The notes: generated from the letters alone by a model not told the origin. A stretch of DNA of 64,000 bases from Siphonodentalium dalli (GCA_032622095.1 CP136068.1:5059314-5123313), one strand, 5' to 3'; positions 1-10,869 are shown, counted from the stretch's first letter. A program made the numbers and translations.

Positions 1-65
1 CTTCAAGGAACATTCTTTTAAAATTGTTCATCTTACAAATCCTGTGTCAAGTTCAAGTTAGTACC

Positions 66-579
66 GCTGATGGCGTCATTGTCACAAGGCATTGATCACA
101 ATTGTGGCCAGATTTTTAAATTGATCACAACTGTACCCAGCTTTTCTATGGTGATCACATTTATAGCCAGCTAATTTTCATATTCATGTGAGCATCGGTG
201 AACACGATTAGGTTATAAATAATCTACGGTAATTTTTCTGAATTGGTGGATGAAAAACAACTTGACTTTTAAATTGATATTTAATAGTTCTGTCTAATAA
301 CCTGAGAGGTTTCCGATCAATGTCGTTAGAATGCTCGAATTATATGCCATTAATGTAATTTAAGTTGATAAACAAAGTCAGTTTTGGAGCATGATGTCGA
401 CATTTTAGTCACAAACGCGATGACGTCATATTTTGCGCCATATAAAGCATGCGATTAGAAAAGCTGGCTACGAATGTGATCGCCATTGAAAAGCTGGCTA
501 CATTTGTGATTGATTTAAAAAGCTGGCTATAAACCGTTACGAATGTGACCGGAGCCTTGTGACAATGACCCCATCGGCC
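66..579. mobile_element. Non-autonomous DNA transposon (MITE) with 8-bp target duplication
   Basis: The first ~120 bases and the last ~125 bases are an imperfect inverted repeat; the ends read GCTGATGG at the left and CCATCGGCC at the right. TTAGTACC occurs exactly at both outer edges (58-65 and 580-587), which fits an 8-bp target-site duplication. Each inverted arm contains about three diverged repeats of a ~30-base module built around TGATCACA and CCAGCTTTT. No open frame of transposase size lies inside, so the copy is non-autonomous. An 8-bp duplication fits hAT, P or Merlin-type elements, but the terminal bases do not match the usual hAT form, so the superfamily is left open. Confidence 0.75.
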
Positions 580-587
580 TTAGTACC

Positions 588-1548
588 GGTACTTACTAGT
601 AGTCATTTATGAAACGACTTTGCATATGTACGTACTAGCTACTACTGCTAGTACATGGACAAACGATGGTACAATATGTCAAATTAAATTATATGTGACC
701 GCCTTCGCAGATTGCTGATCCACATGCTGCTTCAGAAAGTTCAGAATCCAAGTTCCAGTAGATGTTTGTCTAGGTACATGTTCATGTTTTACGCATATGA
801 AGTTCCCCAACAGAACATCAAAAAGTTCCCATACCAGTATGTCAAATGATGGAATACGATCTCTATGTACGGGAATAGCCAAAGTAGAGTTTCATGACAT
901 GATCTATGTACCGGTACAGCCAGGTGTGTGTGCACATTATTTACGTAGAACAATATTGCAATTGAATTAAATTTAGATCCAATATAATTATTATTTAAAT
1001 TGTGCCTCGTTATTTCTTTTATCTGTTATCCAGGGCATAAATTTACTAGTACAGGCCATATGTTGACCCGCACACATTCTTCCTAGTGTGACATTAAAAT
1101 GCTAACCATATACCCACAAATTTTTGTGGTTCATGTTTCCCTACTAGTATACCAGCCCAGCCTATTCTAAACACACCAACCCCAGATTTTCATGGTGTCA
1201 AGAATTTTGTTGAAAAATAATTATAATTTCTCATACATTTGTGTATTCAGAATGGACTGTTTGGTATCTGTCAAAGCATACTGTGTTTATTACCGCTTTA
1301 TATACAAAGAAAATCATGCATTAAGAGACGAAAAATCATAAGAATGTCAAAATTATATAAAAAAAATTATATTCAAGCTTGCCTATACCATATACTGGCC
1401 CCAATTTTTCTGACATGTAACTTGACCCAAACCTTTATTTTTCTTTGGTCTTAGATTCTTGTTTTGTACATTTGTTTGAAATTCACCTTAATTAGCTCAA
1501 GAGTTGGTTGCAGTGAGTATGCAGGAAGCTGAGTAATTTGTTGCACGC
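588..1548. other. Intergenic DNA, no feature recognised
   Basis: AT-rich sequence. Only short open frames (up to 71 codons) with no recognisable protein. No RNA gene or clear repeat was seen apart from scattered GTACCGGTAC and TACTAGTA words. Confidence 0.5.
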
Positions 1549-1564
1549 TTTCCGCAAACAATTA

Positions 1565-1768
1565 TCTGCTGCGAAAAAGTTTATCATGCAAATTAGTTTG
1601 CGGCAAATGTTCCGCAAATTTGCTGCACAGTTTGCCGCGACCTAATTTGCATGGTAAAAGTTTGCTGCAATCTTTTACCATGCAAATTAGGTCGCGGTAA
1701 CCTTTGCAGCAAATTTGCGGAAAGTTTGCCGCAAACCTCATTTGCATGATAAAAGTTCGCAGCTGGTA
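1565..1768. mobile_element. GCAAA-rich foldback (snapback) element
   Basis: Two arms of roughly 95 bases face each other around an 11-base loop (1661-1671). The innermost 25 bases of each arm (1636-1660 and 1672-1696) are perfectly complementary. Further out the match continues with small differences, for example TCCGCAAATTTGCTGC against GCAGCAAATTTGCGGA. The words TTTGC and GCAAA recur throughout and continue to about 1830 on the right. Several small overlapping open frames cross the hairpin on both strands and are by-products of the repeat. No target duplication was identified. It may be a foldback MITE. Confidence 0.7.
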
Positions 1769-2010
1769 GGTTTGCTGCAAATTTGCAGAAGGGTTTGCCG
1801 CACATTTGCAGCAAATGTTTGCGGCAAACATGTTTTTTCGATAAGGGTAGCACCATCTCAATATATTGTGAATAATCATTTTGTTCATCCAATGAGTCAA
1901 GCATATATTGATCATATATTGACTGTGTTTGATTTATGTGCCAACTACATAAAGGTAAATAGATCTCTGTTGTGTTTGACTTACATGACCACTATAGGTT
2001 ACAGATCTTC

Positions 2011-2345
2011 AGGTCTGATTCTAGCACTAATAACAATTTCCGAGCATGGTCCATGGTGAGGTACCTGAAATACAAGAAATAAATACTACTGAAAGGGAAG
2101 TAACTCTGATGCTAGCACTAATAACAACATCTGAGTCCATGGTGAGGTACCTATAAAACAAAATAGAGAAAGGATATTGAGTTAAAGGTATTACCCATGG
2201 TACACTGCATAACCACTCAATAGACACCAATTACATAACCACTCATTAGACGGTGATTACATAACCAATCATTAGATGCCGATTACATTAAGTGGACAAG
2301 GTAAGCTGCATAACCACTCTTTTGATGTCAATTAAACTTGTTTGC
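2011..2345. repeat. Short direct repeats: 95-bp pair and 26-bp triplet
   Basis: A segment with GCACTAATAACAA and CCATGGTGAGGTACCT occurs twice, about 95 bases apart (around 2020-2065 and 2113-2155). Just downstream, CATAACCACTCATTAGAC-like units repeat with a 26-base period at 2208, 2234 and 2260, and a diverged copy lies near 2309. Confidence 0.6.
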
Positions 2346-4010
2346 CACTCTGTTTTAGATAGAGTTATCTCCCTTCTACTGTAATTACTATTGTCTGACA
2401 TTTATTCTCTTGTTTCATACAGTTTCTTATGTACCGGTGTATATAATACCGCTCAGTCCATTGAATAACTAATTATTTCTCTTTAAATTTGATACAACCA
2501 GATAGCTGATGCATGGCTCATGAAGCCTGATAAATACTTTATGCTGATATATTGTACATGTATGTATCTGCAGATAGAGTATGATTTCATGAACTCTAAC
2601 TTTCAAAGACATATTACGGACTTTTTCAGGCATGTGAAATTGAAAAGTTAGTATTCGGGAGCTATGCCAACAGGTGGAATGTAGCATTCTACTAACATCA
2701 CTGAAAATCTAAAAGAAATCGACCATACCACACCATAGAAAACATCGTCTGAACTACACTCAATTGTCAATATTTATATCTTGATTCTGGACGCAACTAT
2801 CGGCGATAAGCTAACACAAATGATTTCACCATCGAGAGTCTTTGCATTTAATTTATATACTAATGACGGCGTGTATTTTCAATTTGGATTAATATTCATA
2901 AAAATTACTGATTTGAGCAAGATTATTCTCAATTTCTATTTGATAATATCCTACCGGAGTGTTTCACATCACTAAGGATGCTACTAGCATGGATCTCTAG
3001 ACCTTTCTGGATGAAAGCTTTCCAGATGTCTTTAGTCTTAGTCCTTTGGTGTGTGGAATGACATATATATATATATCGATGTACGGTTGGTGTATGGAAT
3101 GATATTTATGTCGTTTACGGTAGTTTTTGTGTATGAAAATATAGCTACCAGGGACATGCAATGACTTCATATTATTACTAAATGGTGTCTGCTACTAAGT
3201 GGAGCAAGACACAAAGATAAGTTCCCAGATGGTGATGATGGCAATGTGGACCCATTGGGCACCTTGATTATGCAATTTGTCATCTGCCAAAGGCCCAAAT
3301 TGGATATATGGAGAAACTAAACTAAACGAGAGGCCGATCACGATCGGCAGATGTTAACCCATCCCTTGGCGATAAAAATTTAATATAATCGGATAAATGA
3401 GAGTTTTGGTGTTGAATTATAGAGTATACTGTTATGTACTATTATAGACAAATGTACATAACACAAATTATTGGAATTTATGGGTCACTGGCATTTATAT
3501 AAGAGAATGCACTGGTACAGGATCTGTAATGCTAAACCGCCACAGCCAGCAAGCCCATGGGTTAAATGGGTAGGTGTGACCTGGACATGGAATACTTGGG
3601 TTAAGAGAGTCCAATTTAAGTTTACAATAATAATGTGTCCTAGTATACAGATAAGCAACCTCACCACTGACCCATTAATATCAATTATATAGCAGAGCTG
3701 TCAAAATATCACAGGAATTGTTTATGTTGAACACTGACCTCTCTATTAAACCAATAACAATTATAATGATATCAGACCATCTGAAGATATAACTCTGCAG
3801 CAGAGATGTCTACTGTTAATATCATGTGATGTTTATTGTTGAATCTTTATTTTAAATTAGATACCATAGCCTTCTTTATCAGATTATTTGCACATTGGCA
3901 TAAGAGACATCAGAAAATAATATAGCCTTATCAATAGCTAAGTATTTGGTGAATTGGATTTAATGTTGCTCCAAACAGATTTACCAGTACATATCACAAG
4001 ATTTTGGACC
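2346..4010. other. Intergenic DNA with a small shared repeat fragment
   Basis: No gene was recognised. A ~50-base fragment at 3328-3380, containing GAGAGGCCGATCACGATCGG and followed by CAGATG and AACCCAT, is repeated at 55726-55780 in the same orientation and so marks a dispersed repeat. A short (AT)n tract lies near 3064-3076. The open frames at 3471-3692 overlap on opposite strands and show no known protein. Confidence 0.5.
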
Positions 4011-4019
4011 GATTTAATC

Positions 4020-4645
4020 AAATTTGGTGTGGTGATTCGGGGTACCCTTGACAGAGTTATAATGGTGTTAGTTTTTCAATTTTTTTTAACTTTTTAATTA
4101 TTTAAAAAAAATTAAAGGGACACATTGGAAATCTTTTTATCAACTTTTATCATAATCATCAATATATAAATGAAAACAAATGACAATGCCAATGACATTT
4201 TTGTTATTATTATTATTATAAAAGTTAAAAGTAAAAAAAAATTTTAATCAATTTTTTTTTTCAATTTTTTTTTCGAAAAAGGGTCATAACTCCTTTAAAA
4301 TTAATCGGATCAAACCCATATTCGAACTCGATCTGTATTTTGGGCTGTGAAACTCACATAAAAAATGTTTGAGTTATGGCAGAATGCGTGAATTATAAGT
4401 TGAAAAAGGGCCATAACTCTGTAACAAAATCTCGAACTCGATCTGTATTTTGGGCTGAGAAACCCATATACAAAATTTGGTTTTGATCGGATAAAAAATG
4501 TTTGAGTTATCGCATTACTCGTAAAGTGTCTACAGACAGACAGACGGACAGACAGAGGGACAGACAGACGGACCAACGACGAGTGGTCAATCCGGGCAAC
4601 GACACTATGTTTACCATACTATGGTATGGGTAAACATAAAAAGAA
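4020..4645 (+). repeat. Dispersed repeat family 1, copy 1 (GACA/GACGG tail, terminal palindrome)
   Basis: The segment holds diverged units containing phrases such as CTCGATCTGTATTTTGGGCT and CATAACTC, then a GTGTCTAC word, a (GACA/GACGG)n tract (4533-4575), GGTCAATCCGG, and finally TACCATACTATGGTA (4613-4627) followed by GGGTAAACATAAAA. The same order of parts is found at about 57110-57830. This is a non-coding dispersed repeat; its class is not known to me. Confidence 0.65.
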
Positions 4646-5004
4646 AAGAAATATGTTGGAGAAAACTTACGATGAATGTAATAATGAGGTCTCCCGGTGT
4701 ATGCGATGTTATCACGTTTTCCGAGTTGTACAGATGAAGCCTCTCGATGCTGATGGTTATTCCTTCACCATCTGTAATGAAACACAGACATATATAATGG
4801 AGGCTCTCGATGGTGAAATGCAGATATTTATATGAAAGAGTCAATGCCACTTTAGCTCAACTTGGGAAGTAGTTTATTTTTTGCTGAGCAATGAATAGAA
4901 TGATAAAGAAGGAGGAAAGGCAAAAAAGTTACGGTAAAGGTTTTGTATTGTGTAGATGAAATTATTTTCATTTCAAACATTTCACCAATAACCAATAAAT
5001 CTGG
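4646..5004. other. Intergenic DNA, no feature recognised
   Basis: No gene, RNA or repeat with support. Two short overlapping open frames on opposite strands (4611-4850) show no recognisable protein. Confidence 0.45.
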
Positions 5005-5012
5005 GCTGCAGG

Positions 5013-6128
5013 TAGGGCCCTGCGAACCTTAGATTATAGGTCGAACCGAACCTTGAAACCAAATCGTCGTCTTGGTTTCGAATCGAACTGAACCTCGAAT
5101 CTCAAACCCAAACAATGACCATGTTGCTGTAGACTCATGATATAGTGGACAATCAGAACAGTTAGTGGACATTATTATAGTAAAATCAACCTTTATTTAA
5201 GTATTGCCCATCCACACTATAAGATAATTACATATTAAATAATTATTTGATATTGGGGATGGAGATGTTTATTCGTCCGCGACTTTGGTTTCAAATCTAC
5301 GCGTTTTGAGTTCTGATTTTTTCAAGTGACTTACGATTTTTTATAGGAATAGTAATGAACGTAGGGTCCCAAATAAACACTGTGCAGTGGGACTTTTCTC
5401 TTGTAAATATATTAAGTACCCGTACGACATATTATTATTGCAATTACGACATTCAGTAACTCTTAACAGACAGCTAAATTGTAGCAAGACATCAAAGCAC
5501 TCGACTGTCAATCTATAACTCTGCGGCAACACGCAGCAAAGATCAAAGCACACCGGTTGAATCCAATTGTAGACACAGATGTGCTGTCCGGAAATACCTA
5601 TTTCAGCCAGTTTACGGAATTCAAAAAAGCTTGTTCGTTCTGTATTTATGTAGTCATCAATAATCATAACTTGTTGTCTCGTTAATCAGGTATAATTATG
5701 TCTTAGTAAAATTATATGGGGAATGAAACAAACTTTGACGACAGACTGAGATAAAACACCAGAAATGTTACAGTTTTACTAATTAATTATCCCGACCGGA
5801 TCGTTTAGCAGGAATGGAATAAAGTTATTAAGCCAAAAGACCTCTTCAACGAAATATCACCCAGTGACCCAACCCAAGTAATGATCAAATTAATTATGTC
5901 CAATGTAAACAATGTAAACATAAAATCATAGTATCACACAGTTGTGTATAAACCAATTAATATACTGTATATAATCAATAAACAATTCCTGTTATGCAAA
6001 ACTTATCCATTTAGCGGGACTAACGAAAAGGTTCGATATAAACGAATCCCGTCTAAGGTTTCGAACCAGACCGAATCATCACGGTGGTTTCGAATCAAAC
6101 CGAACCTCGAATGGTTCGCAGGGGACTA
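5013..6128. mobile_element. Non-autonomous hAT-type transposon with perfect 8-bp target duplication
   Basis: The ends are TAGGGCCCTGCGAACC at the left and, reverse-complemented, TAGTCCCCTGCGAACC at the right: a 16-base terminal inverted repeat with two mismatches. GCTGCAGG is present exactly at both outer edges (5005-5012 and 6129-6136), an 8-bp target-site duplication as made by hAT transposases. The subterminal regions (about 5020-5115 and 6020-6115) are rich in TTCGAAACC, GAACCGAACC and related words on both strands, which may be transposase-binding repeats. The interior has one 108-codon open frame on the minus strand (5341-5667) with no similarity I recognise and no hAT dimerisation motif, so I read the copy as a deletion derivative that depends on a transposase supplied elsewhere. 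Confidence 0.85.
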
Positions 6129-6136
6129 GCTGCAGG

Positions 6137-6550
6137 GTGAGCAGGATTCAAATTTGAAATCCAAGATGACTGCTGGCAGCCATGTTTTATATTAACAAGA
6201 CAGTCAAAGACTGTGGGGTCGCTCACCAGACTGCAAAGACTGATAAGACTGGGACTCTGGGAGACCATAACAGTCAGAACTTTTCATAATCACTTTAAAA
6301 GAAGTAGATCTAAACAGGATATGTGGCTAGAGAGGATTCATGTATGTATGAATATCTACCTTTAAATTACAAACTGTACACTACTGATCACACCCCTCCA
6401 GCTCAACATATCCCCTCCCTACCGTCTCCAGACTCACAAGTCATAGGTTGGAATTTCACAACCGACATCTCAAACTTTCTCAATTGTTGGAAATTTCCAA
6501 TTTTGTATTTTAATGATTTTATTAGACACAAAAGTGTTAAGTCCCCATAG
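6137..6550. other. Intergenic DNA, no feature recognised
   Basis: No gene or repeat with support; the 75-codon open frame at 6323-6550 has no recognisable motif. Confidence 0.4.
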
Positions 6551-7165
6551 TCCCATCATTTCTTAACAGGTTGACCTCATGTTAACAAATCTGGATCTCA
6601 GTCACTAAAGGATGATCCTCCATACTATATGTAAGCTAAATAGTCCAACATTTTAAGTATTACTATAGAGACATACAGTTATGTCCCTGGTCCCACCCTA
6701 TTTAATCTGACCCCATCTGAGTAAATTTGAATCCCAGGCACCAAAGAACTCTTCATACTAAATATCAGTAAAATAGACCTGATGGTCCGTGTGAAGGAAG
6801 CATATTAAGAGGAAAACTGTCCTTTGCTTGGCCCCTAGTTGACCAGGTGACCCCATTTGAACAAATGTGAACTCTGGTCACACAAGGACCCTTCATACCA
6901 AATATGAACCCATTCAACCTGATGGTACATGAGAAGAAATCGTTTTTAAGAATTACTATGGAGGGCATAATGGCTTCATAACCATTTGACAGAGTGATCT
7001 CATTTGAACAAATATTAATGTGAGTCACCTAGGGAACATCCACACCAAATATGAACCCATTCAGTCTTATGATCTAGAGAAGATGTTCAAAGAATTGTTG
7101 ACAGATGGATGGGCTGACAGACAGACAGATGAACAGGTGACAGTTGAGAAGTAATGACTATAGCT
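6551..7165 (+). repeat. Dispersed repeat family 2, copy 1
   Basis: The segment is a string of diverged units of roughly 165 bases, each with versions of GTTATGTCCCTGG, TTTGAACAAAT, CACCAAATATGAACC and GAATTACTATGGAGG. It ends with a short (GACA)n stretch near 7103-7130 and GTAATGACTATAGCTTCA. The same arrangement recurs at 7560-8075. It is non-coding; the class is unknown to me. Confidence 0.65.
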
Positions 7166-7216
7166 TCATCTCAGGTGAGCTTAAAAATTACATTTCATTG
7201 AACAAATCTGTAAATC

Positions 7217-7232
7217 ACCCCCCCCCCCCCCC
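7217..7232. repeat. Poly(C) tract
   Basis: An uninterrupted run of C of about 15-16 bases. The exact length is uncertain because homopolymers are error-prone in sequencing. Confidence 0.8.
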
Positions 7233-7330
7233 AACACTGGGGGGACATCCCTGCAAGAATATGACATACATGATTTATTTGAATGCCTGACTATATTGGA
7301 TTAACAAAATGTCCATGACCTTGAAAGCCA

Positions 7331-7391
7331 GTGCATTCTCTTTTATATGGGAGGCTCCCCATGGGAGACTCACATATATAAGAGAATGCAC
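7331..7391. repeat. 61-bp imperfect palindrome
   Basis: GTGCATTCTCTT at the left is matched by AGAGAATGCAC at the right, with CCCATGGG near the centre. The hairpin has arms of about 28 bases. A single-arm copy of the AGAGAATGCAC word, preceded by TATATA, occurs near 3500, which suggests a dispersed source. Confidence 0.6.
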
Positions 7392-7559
7392 AAGCACAGG
7401 GTCTTCATTGCTCTCACCAGCACAACTCTGTTCATAAAATGGTTAATATTAATAGTAAAAATAAGCCACTATCAGCTACCAGTATGTCTTGGAGAGCTGT
7501 TGACATTGAGATAATTAACGACTGCAAATCAAAAATAAAAATGCAAAAATGTAATTTTT

Positions 7560-8090
7560 TGTTTTTAGAGTTATGTCCCTGGCTCTGCCCCTGTTTGAAC
7601 CAGTGACCCAATTTAAAAAATTCTGAACCCCAGTCACCCAAGGTCCCTCCGTACCAAATATAAGCTAAATCGGCCTAACGTTTCTTGAGAAGGTGTCATT
7701 CTAAGAATTACTATGGAGGAATAGAGTTATGGCCCTGTACTAATCAACCTGGTGACCTCATTTGAACAAATCTGAACTCTAGTCATTCAAGAACCCTTCA
7801 CACCAAATATAAGCTAAATCGGACCAATGGTTCCAGACAAGAAGTCGTTTTAAGAAATACTATGGAGGGAAAGAGTTATGGCCCTGGCTTCGCAACTGTT
7901 TGACCCAGTGACCTCATTTTAACAAATCTGAATGGGAGTCACCTAGGGAACATCCACACCAAATATGAACCCATTCCGTCAAATGGAATCAGAGGAGAAG
8001 ATGTTTAAAGAATTGTTGACGGATGGACGGTGGACGGACGACGGACGAGGAGTGATGACTATAGCTCCACCGGAGCTAAAAAGCTAAAAA
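7560..8090 (+). repeat. Dispersed repeat family 2, copy 2
   Basis: Three diverged ~165-base units (near 7563, 7730 and 7870) each carry GAGTTATGGCCCTG, a TTTGACCCAGTGACC phrase, ACCAAATATAAGC and AATACTATGGAGG-like words. The last ends in a GGACGGACGAC-type tract (8025-8050) and GTGATGACTATAGCTCCA. The order is the same as in the copy at 6551-7165. Confidence 0.7.
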
Positions 8091-8252
8091 GGTTGAAGAT
8101 GCTTGCTTGCCCGAAATTACGAACACGTCCTGGCTCATTAGGCCCAGTTGGAACTGTCACTCCAACAACAGTTGAATATAGTAGGAGATGCGATGTATGG
8201 TTACACATCCGAGTGGCCATGCCATGTCGATAATGTATAATGAAGCACTCAC

Positions 8253-8371
8253 CTTGGTTTGGTGACCTGATATCTAGTGGCATCTAATCTGACTTGCAGC
8301 AGCAACAAGGAAGTCATAGCTCTTGTTAGGCTGATACTTCCCTCTCTCACATCATCTGCATCGGCAACATA
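8253..8371 (-). CDS. Possible orphan exon (weak)
   Basis: On the minus strand a 119-base open stretch ends at a textbook splice donor (AAG then GTGAGT, donor bases 8247-8252). It begins after a CAG that could be an acceptor, but the acceptor's pyrimidine tract is poor. The translation, running from YVADADDVREGSISL to RYQVTKP, matches nothing I recognise. A neighbouring 74-codon frame on the same strand runs through the donor and is an alternative reading. No partner exon was found nearby. This may be a remnant exon or chance; treat it as a lead only. Confidence 0.2.
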
Positions 8372-8483
8372 CTGTCATACACAGACCGGATGTAGACACA
8401 TGGGATGGGGGAATTGTTGCTATGAAGCTTCAGCTGCAAACATTTTCATAGCAGATATTTGTAAGTGGAGAGTTAGCAATCTA

Positions 8484-8822
8484 CTACTAGTTAAAACGTC
8501 CATCAATATTATAAATTGTTTTACTAGTTAAAACGTTCATCAATATTATAAATTGTTTTACTAGTTAAAACGTTCATCAATATTATAAATTGTTTTCCTA
8601 GTTAAAACGTTCATCAATATTATAAATTGTTTTACTAGTTAAAACGTTCATCAATATTATAAATTATTTTACTAGTTAAAACATTCATCAATATTATAAA
8701 TTGTTTTCCTAGTTAAAACGTTCATCAATATTATAAATTGTTTTCCTAGTTAAAACGTTCATCAATATTATAAATTGTTTTACTAGTTAAAACGTTCATC
8801 AATATTATAAATTGTTTTACCA
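8484..8822. repeat. 37-bp tandem repeat, about 9 copies
   Basis: The unit begins TTTTACTAGTTAAAACGTTC and continues ATCAATATTATAAATTG. Copies are nearly identical; the main variation is ACTAG against CCTAG. The unit is AT-rich and non-coding. Confidence 0.95.
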
Positions 8823-8938
8823 GTTTCCCAGCAAAAATCAAAATATTTTATATTGTATAACATATTTGCTGACTAACCAGAGAACTCTCTCATCTAATTT
8901 TCTTCGCACTTGACTGCTCGCTCCCAGCTGTTTTAGAG

Positions 8939-9006
8939 ACTCACAACCTACAAATATAAACTCACAACATACAAATATAAACTCACACCATACAAATATA
9001 AACTCA
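8939..9006. repeat. 21-bp tandem repeat, 3 copies
   Basis: The unit ACTCACAACATACAAATATA repeats three times with one or two changes, then decays into ACTCAAATTATG. Confidence 0.85.
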
Positions 9007-9164
9007 AATTATGCACATATTGTCCATATCCTGAATGACTTATCAGAAATCCAAAATAAAAAGACAGATAACTTCACCCTGCGAATAGACTCTCACCACT
9101 GACACCAGATGGCGTTGACTTAGTTATAACTCTCAAATCACGCATCTGACTTTTTTCTCATAAG

Positions 9165-9331
9165 CTGACTCACTTCATCTTTACCACAACTGTAAGCTAA
9201 ATAACTCACCGACATTGTTCTCGATGTCGTCAGCACATGATCCAGGTGACCTGACTCACTTCATCCTTACCACCGCTGTAAGCTAAATAACTCACCGACA
9301 TTGTTCTCGATGTCGTCGGCACATGATCCAG
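9165..9331. repeat. 86-bp direct tandem duplication
   Basis: A segment from CTGACTCACTTCAT to CACATGATCCAG is present twice head to tail (9165-9250 and 9251-9331) with few changes, such as CTTTACC against CCTTACC. Confidence 0.9.
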
Positions 9332-9382
9332 TTATCGAGGCTGTAGTGATCTCTGGATTCTTGATGGGAGTAATTTTCATAA

Positions 9383-9652
9383 AACGTCTGCTATCCTCAT
9401 CAGGTTATACACCCTGCTCAGTATGTGAACGTCTGCTATCCTCGTCAGGTTATACACCCCGCTCAGTATGTGAACGTCTGCTATCCTCGTCAGGTTATAC
9501 ACCCCGCTCAGTATGTGAACGTCTGCTATCCTCGTCAGGTTATACACCACGCTCAGTATGTGAACGTCTGCTATCCTCGTCAGGTTATACACCCCGCTCA
9601 GTATGTGAACGTCTGCTATCCTCGTCAGGTTATAAACACCGCTCAGTATGTG
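9383..9652. repeat. 45-bp minisatellite, 6 copies
   Basis: The unit runs from CGTCTGCTATCCTCGTCAGG to CTCAGTATGTGAA, six copies head to tail. Because 45 is a multiple of three, long frames stay open on both strands; on the plus strand the translation repeats RLLSSSGYTPRSVCE. There is no sign of selection on one frame, so it is read as a non-coding minisatellite. Part of the unit resembles the 103-bp satellite that starts 145 bases downstream. Confidence 0.92.
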
Positions 9653-9796
9653 AACTCTTTAATATTAAAGCAGGTAGGATTGACATCTTGGTGTTTCCAT
9701 TACACAAGGCTGTCTTCTGTTATCCTTTGAATGAAGGTATGGAAGTATTCTTAATTAATATATGTTTAAACAGGTAAAGCAGGAAAGTCAGTAAGA

Positions 9797-10869
9797 AGGT
9801 ATTCATCCCCCCTCTGATGTCACATCTCATGTGGATTCACTGAGCCAGGAATGGTATCCGTTAATTGTCTCGAGGCAGTCTGCTCTCCTTGTCAGACCTA
9901 GGTATTCATCCCCCCTCTGATGTCGCATCTCATGTGGATTCACTGAGCCAGGAATGGTATCCGTTAATTGTCTCGAGGCAGTCTGCTCTCCATGTCAGGC
10001 CTAGGTATTCATCCCCCCTCTGATGTCGCATCTCATGTGGATTCACTGAGCCAGGAATGGTATCCGTTAATTGTCTCGAGGCAGTCTGCTCTCCTTGTCA
10101 GGCCTAGGTATTCATCCCTCACTCTCTGATGTCGCATCTCATGTGGATTCACTGAGCCAGGAATGGTCTCCATTAATTGTCACGAGGCAGTCTGCTCTCC
10201 TTGTCAGGCCTAGGTATTCATCCCCCCTCTGATGTCACATCTCATGTGGATTCACTGAGCCAGGAATGGTCTCCGTTAATTGTCACGAGGCAGTCTGCTC
10301 TCCTTGTCAGGCCTAGGTATTCATCCCCCCTCTGATGTCACATCTCATGTGGATTCACTGAGCCAGGAATGGTCTCCGTTAATTGTCACGAGGCAGTCTG
10401 CTCTCCTTGTCAGGCCAAGGTATTCATCCCCCCTCTGATGTCACATCTCATGTGGATTCACTGAGCCAGGAATGTCTCCATTAATTATCACGAGGCAGTC
10501 TGCTCTCCTTGTCAGGCCTAGGATGTCACATCTCATGTGGATTCACTGAGCCAGGAATGGTCTCCGTTAATTGTCACGAGGTATTCATCCCCCCTCTGAC
10601 GTCACATCTCATGTGGATTCACTGAGCCAGGAATGGTCTCCGTTAATTGTCACGAGGCAGTCTGCTCTCCTTGTCAGGCCTAGGTATTCATCCCCCCTCT
10701 GATGTCGCATCTCATGTGGATTCACTGAGCCAGGAATGGTCTCCATTAATTATCACGAGGCAGTCTGCTCTCCTTGTCAGGCCTAGGATGTCACATCTCA
10801 TGTGGATTCACTGAGCCAGGAATGGTCTCCGTTAATTGTCACGAGGTATTCATCCCCCCTCTGACGTCA
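9797..10869. repeat. 103-bp satellite array, left segment (about 10 units)
   Basis: The unit can be read as CAGTCTGCTCTCCTTGTCAG, then GCCTAGGTATTCATCCCCCC, TCTGATGTCACATCTCATGT, GGATTCACTGAGCCAGGAAT and GGTCTCCGTTAATTGTCACG AGG. Variants include TCTCGAGG for TCACGAGG, GTCGCATC for GTCACATC, and C-run lengths that give units of 102, 103 or 105 bases. Several units in this segment are shortened. It stops abruptly after CTCTGACGTCA, where the 14.3-kb insertion begins, and continues in phase at 25168. Confidence 0.97.

Noticed and set aside
1562-2059. Overlapping open frames of 103-117 codons on both strands
   Set aside because: They cross the GCAAA-rich hairpin and are produced by its repeats; no recognised protein.
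5341-5667. 108-codon minus-strand frame inside the hAT-type element as a transposase remnant
   Set aside because: No hAT catalytic or dimerisation motif is visible; it is too short to call.
9301-9777. 158-codon open frame with six RLLSSSGYTPRSVCE repeats
   Set aside because: The 45-base minisatellite keeps frames open on both strands; the reverse strand is equally open and the flanking codons show no protein.
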